The notes under the pieces: model-generated
Seen by the model: the letters and a program-made list of their open reading frames with translations, nothing else
Databases searched by the model: none
Told to the model about the DNA's origin: nothing
Part shown: piece by piece, positions 1-8,857 of the stretch
How the letters are laid out: each line of letters starts with the position of its first letter
How positions within the stretch are numbered: position 1 is the stretch's first letter
Position numbers and translations under genes: made by a program
NCBI GenBank assembly: GCA_002717225.1
Contig: PBDG01000055.1
Location: 1-36,074 of the forward strand
Direction: 5' to 3'
DNA: 36,074 bases
From: Rhodospirillaceae bacterium
GTDB taxonomy: Bacteria; Pseudomonadota; Alphaproteobacteria; UBA828

Positions 1-1
1 C

Positions 2-106
2 GCCGGTAACCTCGGTCACGTCACCTCCTTCGGCACAGACGCCGCCGGCGAACTATATATAACTAACTCGGGCGGCCAGGTACTCAAGTTGGTGCCTGCG
101 TCTTAG
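2..106 (+). CDS. C-terminal end of a beta-propeller dehydrogenase-like protein (partial)
   Basis: An open frame enters from the left edge and ends at TAG 104-106, giving the last 34 residues of a protein. The tail contains HVTSFGTDAAGELYI followed by GGQVLKLVP. This is the usual closing blade strand of soluble PQQ-dependent sugar dehydrogenase or sorbosone dehydrogenase-like six-bladed propellers, which often end in a FGEDxxGELYV...VYRLVP pattern. The family call rests only on this short tail, so catalytic residues and any signal peptide cannot be checked. It is on the opposite strand to the following hydantoinase genes, and the two converge across about 138 bases in which I see no clear terminator. 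Confidence 0.5.
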   Translation, partial: AGNLGHVTSFGTDAAGELYITNSGGQVLKLVPAS

Positions 107-244
107 GCGCAGTCTAAACTTTCTGACTTGCTCGAGAACACACTAAAGGCGCTCGGAATTATGATCGTTTCATCATCGCTGACGCCTTGCTATTTACGAT
201 TGTCGATTCGTGCAGGTCGGGCAAGGTAAGTTGCGCCGCGTCGT

Positions 245-2242
245 TTACTCGGCGGCCTCGCCGAGCTCGGCGATGCTGTCATTCCAGTGATCGGCAGTGC
301 GCATTTGGGTAGATAGGCGGAATTGCTCAGTCGATTTCGGCATTAATTCGCCCGTGCCCCAATCAACGATCACCGCATAGCGACGCACCATATCGATGCT
401 ATCGATTTCACCTTTTCGGTAACGCTTGGCGACGTCAACCGGATCTTCAGCGAGCCAGCCGCGTCTTGCCTTCGCGATTTCTTGCCGCGCTGCTTTGGTG
501 GCTGCTGTATCAACCTCATATTGGGCAAGGTCAATATCGATTACCTTTAGGATCACGCCGTAATCCTTCTCGGCGCGCTCAAGGGAAACATAATCATCCT
601 CCACATCGCGCATTACCGCTTTTGGGTCGCGTTCTAACGGGTCGCCGAGGCCGCCACCACCGGCGGTTGGACGGCTGAACATATCACCCGGTTCTATAGC
701 GAAATCGGAGAAGATTGTGCCCAGCCATTCTTTTTGTTCGGAGCCAGCGCGTTTGACCCAAAGCCCATGTGGGATTGATGGCAGTCCACCCTTAATGCCC
801 CAGACGATGGCGCGTTCACGGTCGCAGATATAAGATAGTACTGTACTCTCAGCTTCCCGCAGGGTGCTGGTCTTCACTACGCCTGCACCACCGCGAAATT
901 TGCCGGGTCCACCAGAATCGCAGCCGATCTCAAACTCGTTGGCAAGGATCGGCGAGAGACGTTCCTGACCCTCTACCGGCTGGGTCTGCAGGCCGGTACC
1001 GAAGCAAGCAGTGGTGACGTTGCAACCATCTTTAGTTGCGCGGCCGCCCCAACCACCGGGCAGCCAATCATAAAACATAAACATAGGCTTGCCTTCTTGG
1101 CGCGTGTCGCGTCCGCCAGTCAGCAGATATTCGAGATTGAAGGCACAGGCAATGGCGCGCTCGGGCATTATGTCTGACCAGATTTCATATATTGAATTCA
1201 TGATCTTTTCGAATGGCATCAAAAAACCCGTTACCGCCACTGGCCAGGGTGCATCGACAATCGAATCTTTCGGCGCAATCACTTTGATCGGCCGGTAAAA
1301 GCCAGAATTGAGCGGCAGGTCTGGGAAGTAAGTCTTCATGCCGGCAACTACGCCCGAAAAGGTGGCGCCGAAGGCAGAGTTATAGAGCGTGCTGATACAG
1401 TCGTGACTTCCGGTGAAATCGTAGATCACCTCGTCACCCTTGATTGTGAGCTTAACGTGGATCGGGATGAGCCCCTCGCCGAGCGCTGGGTCGCGATCAA
1501 TATAGTCCACCGTTTCCCAATTGCCGTCGGGCAAATCTAAGATGCGCTGACGTGTTGCCTGCTCGACATAATCCTGGACTTCTTTAAAACCAGTTACCAC
1601 TGTGTCCTTGCCATATTTGTCGACTAGGCGAAGGATTTCACGCTCAGCGACCCGGGTTGCCTCAATTTGGGCTTGCATGTCGCCGATAACCGAACTTGGA
1701 TCGCGCGTGTTGGCCGCAATCATATTGGCGACGTCTTCACGAAATTCACCTTGGTCAATAATGCGTACTGGTGTGATGCGGATACCCTCGCGAAACATCT
1801 CTTTGGCCATTACATCAAACGAGCCCGGCACACTGCCACCAACATCCGACCAATGACCGTTCGATTGGCTGTAGGCGATTATCTCATCGCCGACAAAGAT
1901 TGGGCGAATCAGTCGGACATCGTTGAAATGGGTGCCGCCCGCATAGGGGTCATTGATGATGTAAACATCGCCCGGTTTCATTTTCCCCTTAAAAACTCGG
2001 ATTACGTCTTTGCAAGTGTAGTGCAGCGTGCCGACATGCACGGCAATATCCATATTTCCTTGGGCAATGGAGTCTCCATTGGCGTCGTTCAGGGCTGAGG
2101 AGAAATCTCGGTTATATATAACGAAGGAATAACAGGTTCTGAGCACTTGTTCGGCCATCTGATCGACAGTCGTAATGAAGGAATTTTTAAGTACTTCGAA
2201 AGTGACGGGATCAAGGGTGAGTCCAGTACGGTTATCGCTCAT
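245..2242 (-). CDS. hyuB: Hydantoinase B / oxoprolinase family protein (HyuB), pair 1
   Basis: 665 residues; a single hydantoinase_B domain covers most of the protein (roughly 10-550), followed by a charged C-terminal extension of about 100 residues. Family landmarks are YNRDFSSALNDANG near the N terminus, GDVYIINDPYAGGTHFND, DSGGPGKFRGGAGVV and the Gly-rich stretch TAGGGGLGDPLERDP. With HyuA it would form an ATP-dependent enzyme that opens cyclic amides (hydantoins, 5-oxoproline, lactams) in the cytoplasm; the substrate cannot be read from sequence. I chose ATG 2242 rather than a start 39 bases upstream because it has a strong GGAGG and overlaps the hyuA stop in an ATGA arrangement, implying translational coupling. 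It is about 90 residues longer than the second HyuB at 26479-28200, so the pairs are not recent duplicates. A third, small subunit as in acetone carboxylase is absent. Confidence 0.93.
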   Translation of the reverse strand: MSDNRTGLTLDPVTFEVLKNSFITTVDQMAEQVLRTCYSFVIYNRDFSSALNDANGDSIAQGNMDIAVHVGTLHYTCKDVIRVFKGKMKPGDVYIINDPYAGGTHFNDVRLIRPIFVGDEIIAYSQSNGHWSDVGGSVPGSFDVMAKEMFREGIRITPVRIIDQGEFREDVANMIAANTRDPSSVIGDMQAQIEATRVAEREILRLVDKYGKDTVVTGFKEVQDYVEQATRQRILDLPDGNWETVDYIDRDPALGEGLIPIHVKLTIKGDEVIYDFTGSHDCISTLYNSAFGATFSGVVAGMKTYFPDLPLNSGFYRPIKVIAPKDSIVDAPWPVAVTGFLMPFEKIMNSIYEIWSDIMPERAIACAFNLEYLLTGGRDTRQEGKPMFMFYDWLPGGWGGRATKDGCNVTTACFGTGLQTQPVEGQERLSPILANEFEIGCDSGGPGKFRGGAGVVKTSTLREAESTVLSYICDRERAIVWGIKGGLPSIPHGLWVKRAGSEQKEWLGTIFSDFAIEPGDMFSRPTAGGGGLGDPLERDPKAVMRDVEDDYVSLERAEKDYGVILKVIDIDLAQYEVDTAATKAARQEIAKARRGWLAEDPVDVAKRYRKGEIDSIDMVRRYAVIVDWGTGELMPKSTEQFRLSTQMRTADHWNDSIAELGEAAE

Positions 2243-4281
2243 TTGGATTCCTCCGAGACGTAGATTCGGATATTGAGCCACTCGTCCACTTCTACTCGCA
2301 CATCTGGGGGAATGACGGTAGTTGAATCAAGCTGCTCTATGATTGCTGGACCGCTGAAGGCAGCTCCCGCAGAAAGGTCCTCATGCTGGTAAATTGGCGT
2401 GTCGATTGGCGAATCCATTTCGTCGAAAGATACGGATCTAGTGGCGCTGGTAGTTGGCGTGCCACCGCTCTTCACATGACTCTGCAACTCGGCCTTCTGC
2501 GTAATGCCAATGGCTGTCAAATTAAGGCGGAATAAATCAACATTCGCGTCGTCGCGACGGAAGGCGTATTCGCGCTCATGATCACGATGGAAGGATTCGA
2601 CCGCATCACTGACCGAGGTAAAGGGTGCGCCGACCGAAACGGAGAGTGACCGCCACTGACCGGTATACATCATGTCGATGGCTCGCTGGAGAAGCATGTC
2701 CTTTTCAGCGACACCTTCAGCCTGCAGACGTACACGCGCTTCGGTTTCCATTTCAGAGAACTTGTCTTCAATGTTGCTGGCATCTGCCGAACCGGCTGGC
2801 ATCAGATAGCTTTGCGCGAGGTCGTGGCGGATATCTACTAGTAGACAGCCAAGCGCCGACGTGACACCTGGGTTGGGTGGCACAATAACTGTTGGAATTG
2901 ATAGCTCCTTGGCCAGTGCCACGCCGTGCAGCGCACCGGCGCCACCAAAGGCCACCAGCGCGAAATCGCGTGGGTCAAAGCCTCGGCTAATCGATATAAG
3001 ACGCACTGCATCGGCCATATTGGCATTGGCTACGCTTACTATAGATTTGGAGGCTTCTTCTAATGTCATGCCGAGCGGTTCTGCGACGCAACTTTTCACT
3101 GCATTTTTTGCAGCGTTACCATCGAGGGTGATATTGCCTCCGGCAAGCGAAGTCCCGAGACGACCAAGTGCTACGTTAGCATCCGTGTTAGTCGGCACCT
3201 CATTGCCTCGGCTATAGCACGCTGGCCCTGGATCGGCGCCGGCGGATTGTGGTCCGTTATGTAGCGCGCCAACGTCATCTATCCACGCGAGTGAACCTCC
3301 GCCAGCGCCAATGGTTAGCACTTCAATAGAAGGGAAGCGGATGGGGTGGCCGAATTCTATTCCCCAATCCTTGGTGACGCGGGATTCTCCACCATAGACC
3401 AGCGATACGTCGCAACTCGTACCACCCATATCAAGACCAATGGAATTTTGGTAACCACACAGCATAGCAATATGGCGACTGGCGATGGCACCGGCAGCAA
3501 TGCCTGAGCCGGCAAGCCGTCCGGCAAAACGTTGAGCGGTGGCTGGCGTCATTACGCCGCCGCCGGAATGGAGCAGCAATAGGTCGCTACCATAGCCGCC
3601 CTCTTTGAGCTGAGCACTCATCCGTTGGACATAACGCCCGACAACTGGGCTCAGGATAGAGTTGACTACCGTGGTCGAGAAACGCTCATGCTCGAATATT
3701 TCCGGTAGCGTATCGCTTGAGGTGATGATATCTGCGTCCGGCATTTCTTCGGCGAGAATTTCCCTGAGGCGCTGTTCATGGACGGGATTCATAAAAGCAT
3801 TCATTAGGCAGATCGCAACCGATTCCACACCCCGTTTCTTGAGTACTCGCGCAACTTCGCGTGCATCGTCTTCGTTAAGTGGTTCAACAATTTCGCCAGC
3901 ATGATCGATACGCTCACTAACTACCAACCTATCGCGGCGGCGGATATAGGGGGGTGCGACATCGTCATATGTGTCCCATAGCTCTTCCTTGTTCGCGCGG
4001 CGAATTTCGATCACGTCGCGAAAACCGCGGGTGCAAACCATCGCGGCGGGTGGTAGGCGGCGCGTAATAAGTGCATTGGTGGCCACAGTGGTACCGTGCG
4101 AAAAAAGCGATACATCCTTGAGGTCGACTTTGGCCGCGCTGAGGCCGTTCATAGCCCCTTGAAGGGGATCGTCCGGTGTCGATGATGTTTTGGCTACGCG
4201 GACCTTCCCACTGGTCTCGTCCATTATACAGATATCGGTGAACGTTCCGCCAATATCTACGGCCACTCTAAGGTTTGACAC
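2239..4281 (-). CDS. hyuA: Hydantoinase A / oxoprolinase family protein (HyuA), pair 1
   Basis: About 680 residues. It has the actin-like ATPase fold signatures of HyuA: VAVDIGGTFTDICI at the N terminus (phosphate loop), NSIGLDMGGTSCDVSL mid-protein (second phosphate loop) and GAGGGSLAWIDDVGAL with ADPGPACYSRG downstream. It is the ATP-hydrolysing partner of the HyuB encoded immediately downstream with a 4-base overlap. Start choice: GTG 4281 puts the conserved VDIGGTFTD motif close to the N terminus, as in the family, with a GGGAG about 10 bases upstream. A TTG at 4311 in the same frame adds ten residues but lies only one base after its GGAGG, which is too close. The gene diverges from the dehydrogenase at 4590. 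Substrate unknown; hydantoin, N-methylhydantoin, 5-oxoproline or a lactam are all possible. Confidence 0.93.
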   Translation of the reverse strand: MSNLRVAVDIGGTFTDICIMDETSGKVRVAKTSSTPDDPLQGAMNGLSAAKVDLKDVSLFSHGTTVATNALITRRLPPAAMVCTRGFRDVIEIRRANKEELWDTYDDVAPPYIRRRDRLVVSERIDHAGEIVEPLNEDDAREVARVLKKRGVESVAICLMNAFMNPVHEQRLREILAEEMPDADIITSSDTLPEIFEHERFSTTVVNSILSPVVGRYVQRMSAQLKEGGYGSDLLLLHSGGGVMTPATAQRFAGRLAGSGIAAGAIASRHIAMLCGYQNSIGLDMGGTSCDVSLVYGGESRVTKDWGIEFGHPIRFPSIEVLTIGAGGGSLAWIDDVGALHNGPQSAGADPGPACYSRGNEVPTNTDANVALGRLGTSLAGGNITLDGNAAKNAVKSCVAEPLGMTLEEASKSIVSVANANMADAVRLISISRGFDPRDFALVAFGGAGALHGVALAKELSIPTVIVPPNPGVTSALGCLLVDIRHDLAQSYLMPAGSADASNIEDKFSEMETEARVRLQAEGVAEKDMLLQRAIDMMYTGQWRSLSVSVGAPFTSVSDAVESFHRDHEREYAFRRDDANVDLFRLNLTAIGITQKAELQSHVKSGGTPTTSATRSVSFDEMDSPIDTPIYQHEDLSAGAAFSGPAIIEQLDSTTVIPPDVRVEVDEWLNIRIYVSEESK

Positions 4282-4410
4282 GCCTCGATTACTCCCGTTG
4301 ACTGAGCCCAAGCCTCCACTTTATCTGGTGGGAACGGGAGGTCAATTAGGCAAATGGTACAACACCTTCATATCCTTACAATGCTGATGCAACTTGCCTT
4401 CGGCAGCTTA

Positions 4411-4425
4411 TGCCCGTTTCGGGCA
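4411..4425. repeat. Inverted repeat TGCCCG-ttt-CGGGCA
   Basis: Perfect 6-base arms with a 3-base loop. The adjacent smaller repeat TGCCttcGGCA starts about 16 bases upstream. There is no T-run after the hairpin on either strand, so it is not a typical intrinsic terminator, and it lies upstream of both flanking genes. An operator or a leader hairpin is possible. Confidence 0.35.
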
Positions 4426-4502
4426 GACGACGGAAAAAAGATCTGTGTGTGGAGTGTCGGTAAAGCAATTGGATTTTGATGGGGGTATTTCACTAGCGTA
4501 TT

Positions 4503-4515
4503 ACTTACTGTAAGT
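4503..4515. promoter_or_regulatory. Perfect palindrome ACTTAC-t-GTAAGT, candidate operator
   Basis: A 13-base perfect palindrome lies about 75 bases upstream of the 4590 start codon, in the divergent promoter region. The size and position fit a dimeric regulator such as a GntR- or TetR-type protein, but no regulator is encoded in this window. The function is inferred from symmetry and position only. Confidence 0.35.
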
Positions 4516-4589
4516 GGCATGTTGGTAAGAGGGACAGCGCACAATTATCACCGTAAATAGTAAATTTGAATGATTGCAGGAACATTTCC

Positions 4590-5495
4590 ATGAGTACAAA
4601 AATTGGCTTTGTCGGCCTGGGCACCATGGGCAAGGTCATGTCTCGTCGGTTGATGACGGCTGGCTACCCTGTGACCGTTTGGAATCGAACCAAGGAGAGC
4701 GGTGAGGATGTCGTCAAAGACGGAGCCGCCTGGGCAAATTCACCGAAGGCGGTCGCTCAAGTTTCGGAGGTTGTCATCACAATGACCTCGGACGCTGCCG
4801 CTTCGGAGGAGGTGATTTGCGGCCCAGATGGAGTGCTAGAAGGTGCTCATGCCGGGCTGATTTGCATTGATTGTGCTTCTATCGCGCCCGAGGCCTCGCA
4901 ATCAAATTCGGCGCGTGCCGCGGAAAATGGCGTGGCACTTCTCGATGCACCCGTCTCCGGCGGGCCAAAGGTTGCCGAGAACGGTGAGCTCGGCATAATG
5001 GTCGGCGGTCCGAGAGACGCTTTCAAGACGGTTGAGCCGATCTTAAACGAACTAGGAAAGATGGTGCTCTACACTGGTCCGAGCGGAAACGGCACGACCC
5101 TCAAGTTGATAGCTAATTTGGTGATGGGGGTTACCATTCAAGCTGTGGCCGAGGCGCTGGTACTCGCCGCCAAGACAGGCATCCCGCCGCAATCGGTCAT
5201 TGACATCACCTCTTTGCCCGGCACCGGACCGCAGACCGGCGCCATGGCGACGCGCGGTCCTCGCATGATTGGGCGCAACTTTTTCCCCCCGCATTTTTCG
5301 ACCAACAATATGGATAAGGACCTGACCGGCGCCATTCGTCTCGGAGAGAAATACGGCGTGTCGTTGCCAACCACGAGTGCCGCCCGGGAGATTCTGCGTG
5401 CCGTTAAATCGCGCGGTGAGGGACATATCGATTCAAGCGCTGTGGTCACCGTTCTCGAGGCCATGGCCGACACCCGGGTGGGTGGCAAAGAATAA
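4590..5495 (+). CDS. NAD(P)-dependent beta-hydroxyacid dehydrogenase (3-hydroxyisobutyrate dehydrogenase / tartronate semialdehyde reductase family)
   Basis: 301 residues, the normal family length. An N-terminal Rossmann fold begins KIGFVGLGTMGKVMSRRL (GLGTMG dinucleotide motif, residues 9-14). The substrate-binding signature DAPVSGGPKVAENGEL is at 119-134, and the catalytic Lys is K172 in GNGTTLKLIANLVMG. Members reduce or oxidise short beta-hydroxyacids such as 3-hydroxyisobutyrate, tartronate semialdehyde or 4-hydroxybutyrate; the specific substrate is not clear. The ATG at 4590 is preferred over an upstream TTG because AGGA lies 8 bases before it and it places the Rossmann motif at the N terminus. 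It diverges from hyuA and stands alone, with about 170 bases to the next gene. Confidence 0.88.
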   Translation: MSTKIGFVGLGTMGKVMSRRLMTAGYPVTVWNRTKESGEDVVKDGAAWANSPKAVAQVSEVVITMTSDAAASEEVICGPDGVLEGAHAGLICIDCASIAPEASQSNSARAAENGVALLDAPVSGGPKVAENGELGIMVGGPRDAFKTVEPILNELGKMVLYTGPSGNGTTLKLIANLVMGVTIQAVAEALVLAAKTGIPPQSVIDITSLPGTGPQTGAMATRGPRMIGRNFFPPHFSTNNMDKDLTGAIRLGEKYGVSLPTTSAAREILRAVKSRGEGHIDSSAVVTVLEAMADTRVGGKE

Positions 5496-5663
5496 CCGTA
5501 TGAGAATTCAGCAAAAGTAGAACGACAATATGGAAAAAATAAATATTGATTTCGAAAAACTGGGCCCACGACAGCGCTCGTCGGTGATCATCTGTTGTTA
5601 GATATCTCCACGATTACTTAGCTTTTCTAACCGGACCCGCTCAACCAGCTTGGCTTTCCCATC

Positions 5664-6371
5664 ATGTCGAAAAAACCTGTATTGATGCTGACCCATATGA
5701 CGTCGGGCGATGCTGGCGAGATCGCCATCATCGCTGCCGAATTAGGCTATCCAGTGGAGGTGCGGCGCCTCAACAAGGGTGAGCCGCTGCCCAAAAATTT
5801 AGCAGACTATGCCGGATTCGTGTCGTTCGGAAGCCCGGCCAGCGCCAATGACACCCATGTCGATTTCATCCGTGCCGAACTTGATTGGATTCCGCGCGTT
5901 CTGGCGGCAGAGTTGCCGTTCTTGGGAATCTGTTTCGGCGCACAGCTTCTTGCCCGTGTGCTCGATGCGAAGGTCGCGCCGCATCCGAAGGGGCAATACG
6001 AATTCGGATATTACCCGATAACTCCGGTGGGCGATAGCGCCGCACTTAAAATGGATGCGCCACTATATATTAGTCTGCGCCACGGTGAGGGCTTCGAGTT
6101 GCCTAGAGGCGCCGAGCTCCTGGCCGCTGGTGAAACTTTTCCTCATCAGGCATTTCGATACGGCTCTGCGAGCTTCGCCTTGCAGTTCCACCCTGAGGTC
6201 AATGACGATGTGCTCAGATATTGGCTTGGTCGTGACCCGCCGCCTGAGGATTTGCTAAAGCCCGGTGCGCAAAGCGAAGAGTTACAATGGCTAAATCACG
6301 TAAAGTACCGCTCGGCTATGCATGGCTGGTTGCGTAAATTCTTTGCCGATTGGCTTACGAAAGGCGTTTAA
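5664..6371 (+). CDS. Class I glutamine amidotransferase (GMP synthase GATase-like)
   Basis: 235 residues forming a single class I GATase domain without a synthetase partner. The catalytic triad is visible: nucleophile C90 in LGICFGAQLLARVL, and H176 and E178 in LQFHPEVND. Stand-alone proteins of this type include enzymes that hydrolyse gamma-glutamyl amides (for example the GATase-like component of aniline catabolism) and others that serve as ammonia donors. Which applies here is unknown, but gamma-glutamyl chemistry would fit the FluG-like amidohydrolase and the split glutamate synthase elsewhere in the window. The ATG at 5664 starts directly before the predicted first strand (PVLMLTHM). It is not tightly linked to either neighbour. 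Confidence 0.8.
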   Translation: MSKKPVLMLTHMTSGDAGEIAIIAAELGYPVEVRRLNKGEPLPKNLADYAGFVSFGSPASANDTHVDFIRAELDWIPRVLAAELPFLGICFGAQLLARVLDAKVAPHPKGQYEFGYYPITPVGDSAALKMDAPLYISLRHGEGFELPRGAELLAAGETFPHQAFRYGSASFALQFHPEVNDDVLRYWLGRDPPPEDLLKPGAQSEELQWLNHVKYRSAMHGWLRKFFADWLTKGV

Positions 6372-6415
6372 TTTTCTACATCTGCCGTACGGCGGTTAGA
6401 AACTCCTGACCATTA

Positions 6416-7291
6416 TCAAACGCGTCTTCTCATTCCGTAGCGTTGGGTGAGCCATACACCGGCAAGGATGACAACACAGCCAGTCGCCTGCAGGGGGCCG
6501 AGAGCTTCGGCGAGGATCAGCCAGCCAAAAATGGCGGCTACCACTGGCTCGCCTAGGAAAGCGACGGCGGTGAAGGGTACTGGCAGATGGGCTAGCGCGT
6601 AGGCTGCCAAGCCTTGGCCCACCGCATGAACGACCAGGGCAAGGGCGATAATCATCGACCAGCCAAATAGGCTTGCCGAGACAAAGCTGTCGCCAGTGAG
6701 GAGTGTCGCGAGCAGCAGACCGGGCAGACTAAATAAACCGCTCCAGAACATGATGGCGCCGGTCGGCAGGTCGGCTCGCAGATGCTTGATAGTCAGCATG
6801 TAGGAGCCAAAGAAAAAAGCCGTAATGATGCCGAAGATGTCACCTAGAAAATTGCTGCCACCAAAGACCAAGGACGAACCGAGCAGCATGGCGCCACCGA
6901 TCAGAGTTAGCAGGAAGCCGGCGAAAAAGCCGCGGTTAATGCGCTCGCCGAAGAAGAGTCGGGCGCCTAGAATGACGAAAATTGGCGAGGAGCAAGCGAA
7001 GAAGGTCGAATTAGCAACATTGGTGAGTGAGATCGACCAGTGCCAGAACACCAGGTCACCCGACCAAAAAAGGCCCGAGACTGCTAGCAGCAGCCAGTCC
7101 GCACGCTTCAAGGGTCGCTTTTTGGTAACGGTGGGCCCACCATCTGTGGGCACCTGGATGCGGCGTTCCAGGCCGAGCCAGAGCATTAGGAACGGCAGCG
7201 CGAAGGCGACCCGGTAAAGCGCCGTTGCATTGGGCCCAAGTTCTGAGAGGCGCATGAAGATTGGCGCAAAGCCAATGCTAACTATACCCAC
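6416..7291 (-). CDS. DMT superfamily transporter, EamA family (N terminus extends upstream of any standard start)
   Basis: At least 291 residues with two EamA repeats and about ten hydrophobic segments; an inner-membrane drug/metabolite exporter-type protein of unknown substrate. The first standard start codon in frame is GTG 7291, but it has no Shine-Dalgarno sequence and cuts into the first membrane helix. The same frame stays open to TAA 7376-7378 and, just before 7291, encodes SATRLALLALA, which together with GIVSIGFAPIF makes a typical EamA helix 1. No ATG, GTG or TTG occurs in that extension. An ATC at 7349-7351 is preceded by GGAG at 6 bases, giving 311 residues, so a rare ATC start or an ATG-to-ATC change is likely. 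The true start is therefore probably 7351. Confidence 0.85.
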   Translation of the reverse strand: MGIVSIGFAPIFMRLSELGPNATALYRVAFALPFLMLWLGLERRIQVPTDGGPTVTKKRPLKRADWLLLAVSGLFWSGDLVFWHWSISLTNVANSTFFACSSPIFVILGARLFFGERINRGFFAGFLLTLIGGAMLLGSSLVFGGSNFLGDIFGIITAFFFGSYMLTIKHLRADLPTGAIMFWSGLFSLPGLLLATLLTGDSFVSASLFGWSMIIALALVVHAVGQGLAAYALAHLPVPFTAVAFLGEPVVAAIFGWLILAEALGPLQATGCVVILAGVWLTQRYGMRRRV

Positions 7292-7482
7292 TGCAAGGGC
7301 GAGGAGAGCAAGACGCGTGGCGCTTGGTGAGGGCAGAGGGGCGGCGGCGATGGTGTGCTCCGGCGTGAGTTGCGGTTAAGGCAATGGCAAGAATCTTATC
7401 GTTTGTAACGGTGTCTGACCATGCTGGCACTTGGACCGGCGCTTCGGTATGTTTCGCCCAGGTTGAGGTGAGGGAAACGACA

Positions 7483-8595
7483 ATGAAACTCGGCATGTTC
7501 ATGATGCCTGTAAATGATCACAGGCGCGATACTCATACGGTTCTAAAGGAAGACGTAGAGGTTGCCGTGCATTGCGATAAGCTCGGCTTTGACGAATTTT
7601 GGATCGGCGAGCATTACACCACCCTCTCTGAGCCAGTGTCCTGCCCCTTCATGTTCCTCGCCAACCTGATCGCGCGCACGGAGAAGGTCAAACTCTGTAC
7701 CGGTGTCGTCAATTTGCCGCAACGTCACCCAGCGCAGGTCGCGGCTCACGCTGCCATGCTTGATCATCTCAGCGACGGCCGCCTGGTGATGGGCGTTTCC
7801 CCAGGTGGCCTGGTAAGCGATTTCGAGATGTTTGGTGTGACCGATCTCCAAGTTCGCCGTGAAATGGCCGGCGAATGCATCGATATAGTTCTCAAGCTGT
7901 GGTCGACGAGCCCGCCATACCATATCTCCGGAAAATATTGGAACATTCGCCTAGACGAGCATTTTTATCCCGATCTCGGTGTCGGCGAGTTGGTAAAGCC
8001 CTACCAGCAACCCCATCCGCCACTTGTTGCTTCGGCTATGAGCCCTAATTCTGGCAGCGTGCATACAGCTGCGATCAAGGGCTGGGGGGTGATATCAGCC
8101 AATTTCGTACCCTCCGCTACCATCAAAACTCATTGGGATGGTTTTACCGCCGCGTGCAACGAGGTCGGGCGTATTCCGGAGCCGGCAGACTGGCGTGTCG
8201 CGCGTACTATCTTCGTCGCCGAGGACGACGCGGAGGCTAAGGCGTATGCGCGCGATCCGGAAGGCCCCTTCGCGCATTATTTTGGCTATCTCGTGGAATT
8301 GATTCGCCGCGCTGAGTTTCATGCCATCATGAAGGCGACGCCTGAAATGGCGGACGAGGCAGTGACGGCGGAATATGCCTGTGAGAATTTTATTATTGCG
8401 GGCAGCCCGGAAAGCGTCTTTGAACAAATTCTCTCGCTTCGCGAGGAGATTGGGCCGTTCGGCACTATCTTAATGACTGCTGCTGATCTCCAGGGTGAGG
8501 AGCATAAGGCGAATCTGATGCGCTCGATGGAATTGATGGCGGGCGAGGTGCTACCGCGCTTGCGCGCGCAGCTATCGAGAGAGGCTATCGCCTAA
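7483..8595 (+). CDS. LLM-class flavin-dependent oxidoreductase (bacterial luciferase-like monooxygenase)
   Basis: 370 residues with a luciferase-like TIM barrel. Landmarks are MKLGMFMMPV at strand 1, FDEFWIGEHYTTLSEP, KVKLCTGVVNLPQRHPAQVAAHAAMLD and LSDGRLVMGVSPGG. These enzymes use FMNH2 from a separate reductase to insert oxygen; family members attack alkanesulfonates, aminopolycarboxylates, pyrimidines, terpenes or cyclic amides. It does not look like RutA. The ATG at 7483 has GAGGTGAGGGAAACGACA upstream and aligns with the family N terminus; an ATG 99 bases earlier would add an unconserved leader. The only flavin reductase in the window is at 23551, so a partnership across 15 kb is possible but unproven. 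It converges on the glutamate synthase-like operon. Confidence 0.87.
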   Translation: MKLGMFMMPVNDHRRDTHTVLKEDVEVAVHCDKLGFDEFWIGEHYTTLSEPVSCPFMFLANLIARTEKVKLCTGVVNLPQRHPAQVAAHAAMLDHLSDGRLVMGVSPGGLVSDFEMFGVTDLQVRREMAGECIDIVLKLWSTSPPYHISGKYWNIRLDEHFYPDLGVGELVKPYQQPHPPLVASAMSPNSGSVHTAAIKGWGVISANFVPSATIKTHWDGFTAACNEVGRIPEPADWRVARTIFVAEDDAEAKAYARDPEGPFAHYFGYLVELIRRAEFHAIMKATPEMADEAVTAEYACENFIIAGSPESVFEQILSLREEIGPFGTILMTAADLQGEEHKANLMRSMELMAGEVLPRLRAQLSREAIA

Positions 8596-8761
8596 CTGTT
8601 GGACCAAAGCTTTACTGAAGGCTTTGATCTCGAGGGTCCATTTCGTATTGCCAGCCAATTTCTCGTCCTGGGAGCGCTCGCCGCGCTCTAAAGCAATAAT
8701 CCCGATAGACCTTTTGGCCGGTGCCGAAGTTCCCCTTCTTTGGCTTGTTTTTCGTTTTTCT

Positions 8762-8781
8762 TTTCGTGCCGTTGCACGAAA
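8762..8781. repeat. Perfect 8-bp inverted repeat TTTCGTGC-cgtt-GCACGAAA
   Basis: Strong hairpin in the 262-base gap between two converging genes (8595 and 8858). A T/C-rich run precedes it on the plus strand and an A-rich run follows it on the minus strand, so neither strand shows hairpin plus trailing U-tract. It may still act as a transcript end or RNA-stabilising structure. I see no gene in the gap. Confidence 0.45.
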
Positions 8782-8857
8782 CCACATAACCTATGGTCTT
8801 TCGGTCTCACTGGGTTTTCTCGCCGTCATCCTAGGGCTTTTCCACTCACTCAATTCG

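Larger units (their letters stand above)
4282..4589. other. Divergent intergenic region between hyuA and the 4590 dehydrogenase
   Basis: About 308 bases separate two divergently read genes, so promoters for both should lie here. It holds two small inverted repeats in tandem (TGCCttcGGCA near 4395-4405 and TGCCCGtttCGGGCA at 4411-4425) and a perfect 13-base palindrome at 4503-4515. No convincing sigma70 pair could be assigned by eye, and no regulator gene lies next to it. I see no coding signal in it. Confidence 0.5.

Noticed and set aside
1667-2098. 143-codon plus-strand frame inside hyuB pair 1
   Set aside because: Antisense shadow; no start signal or domain.
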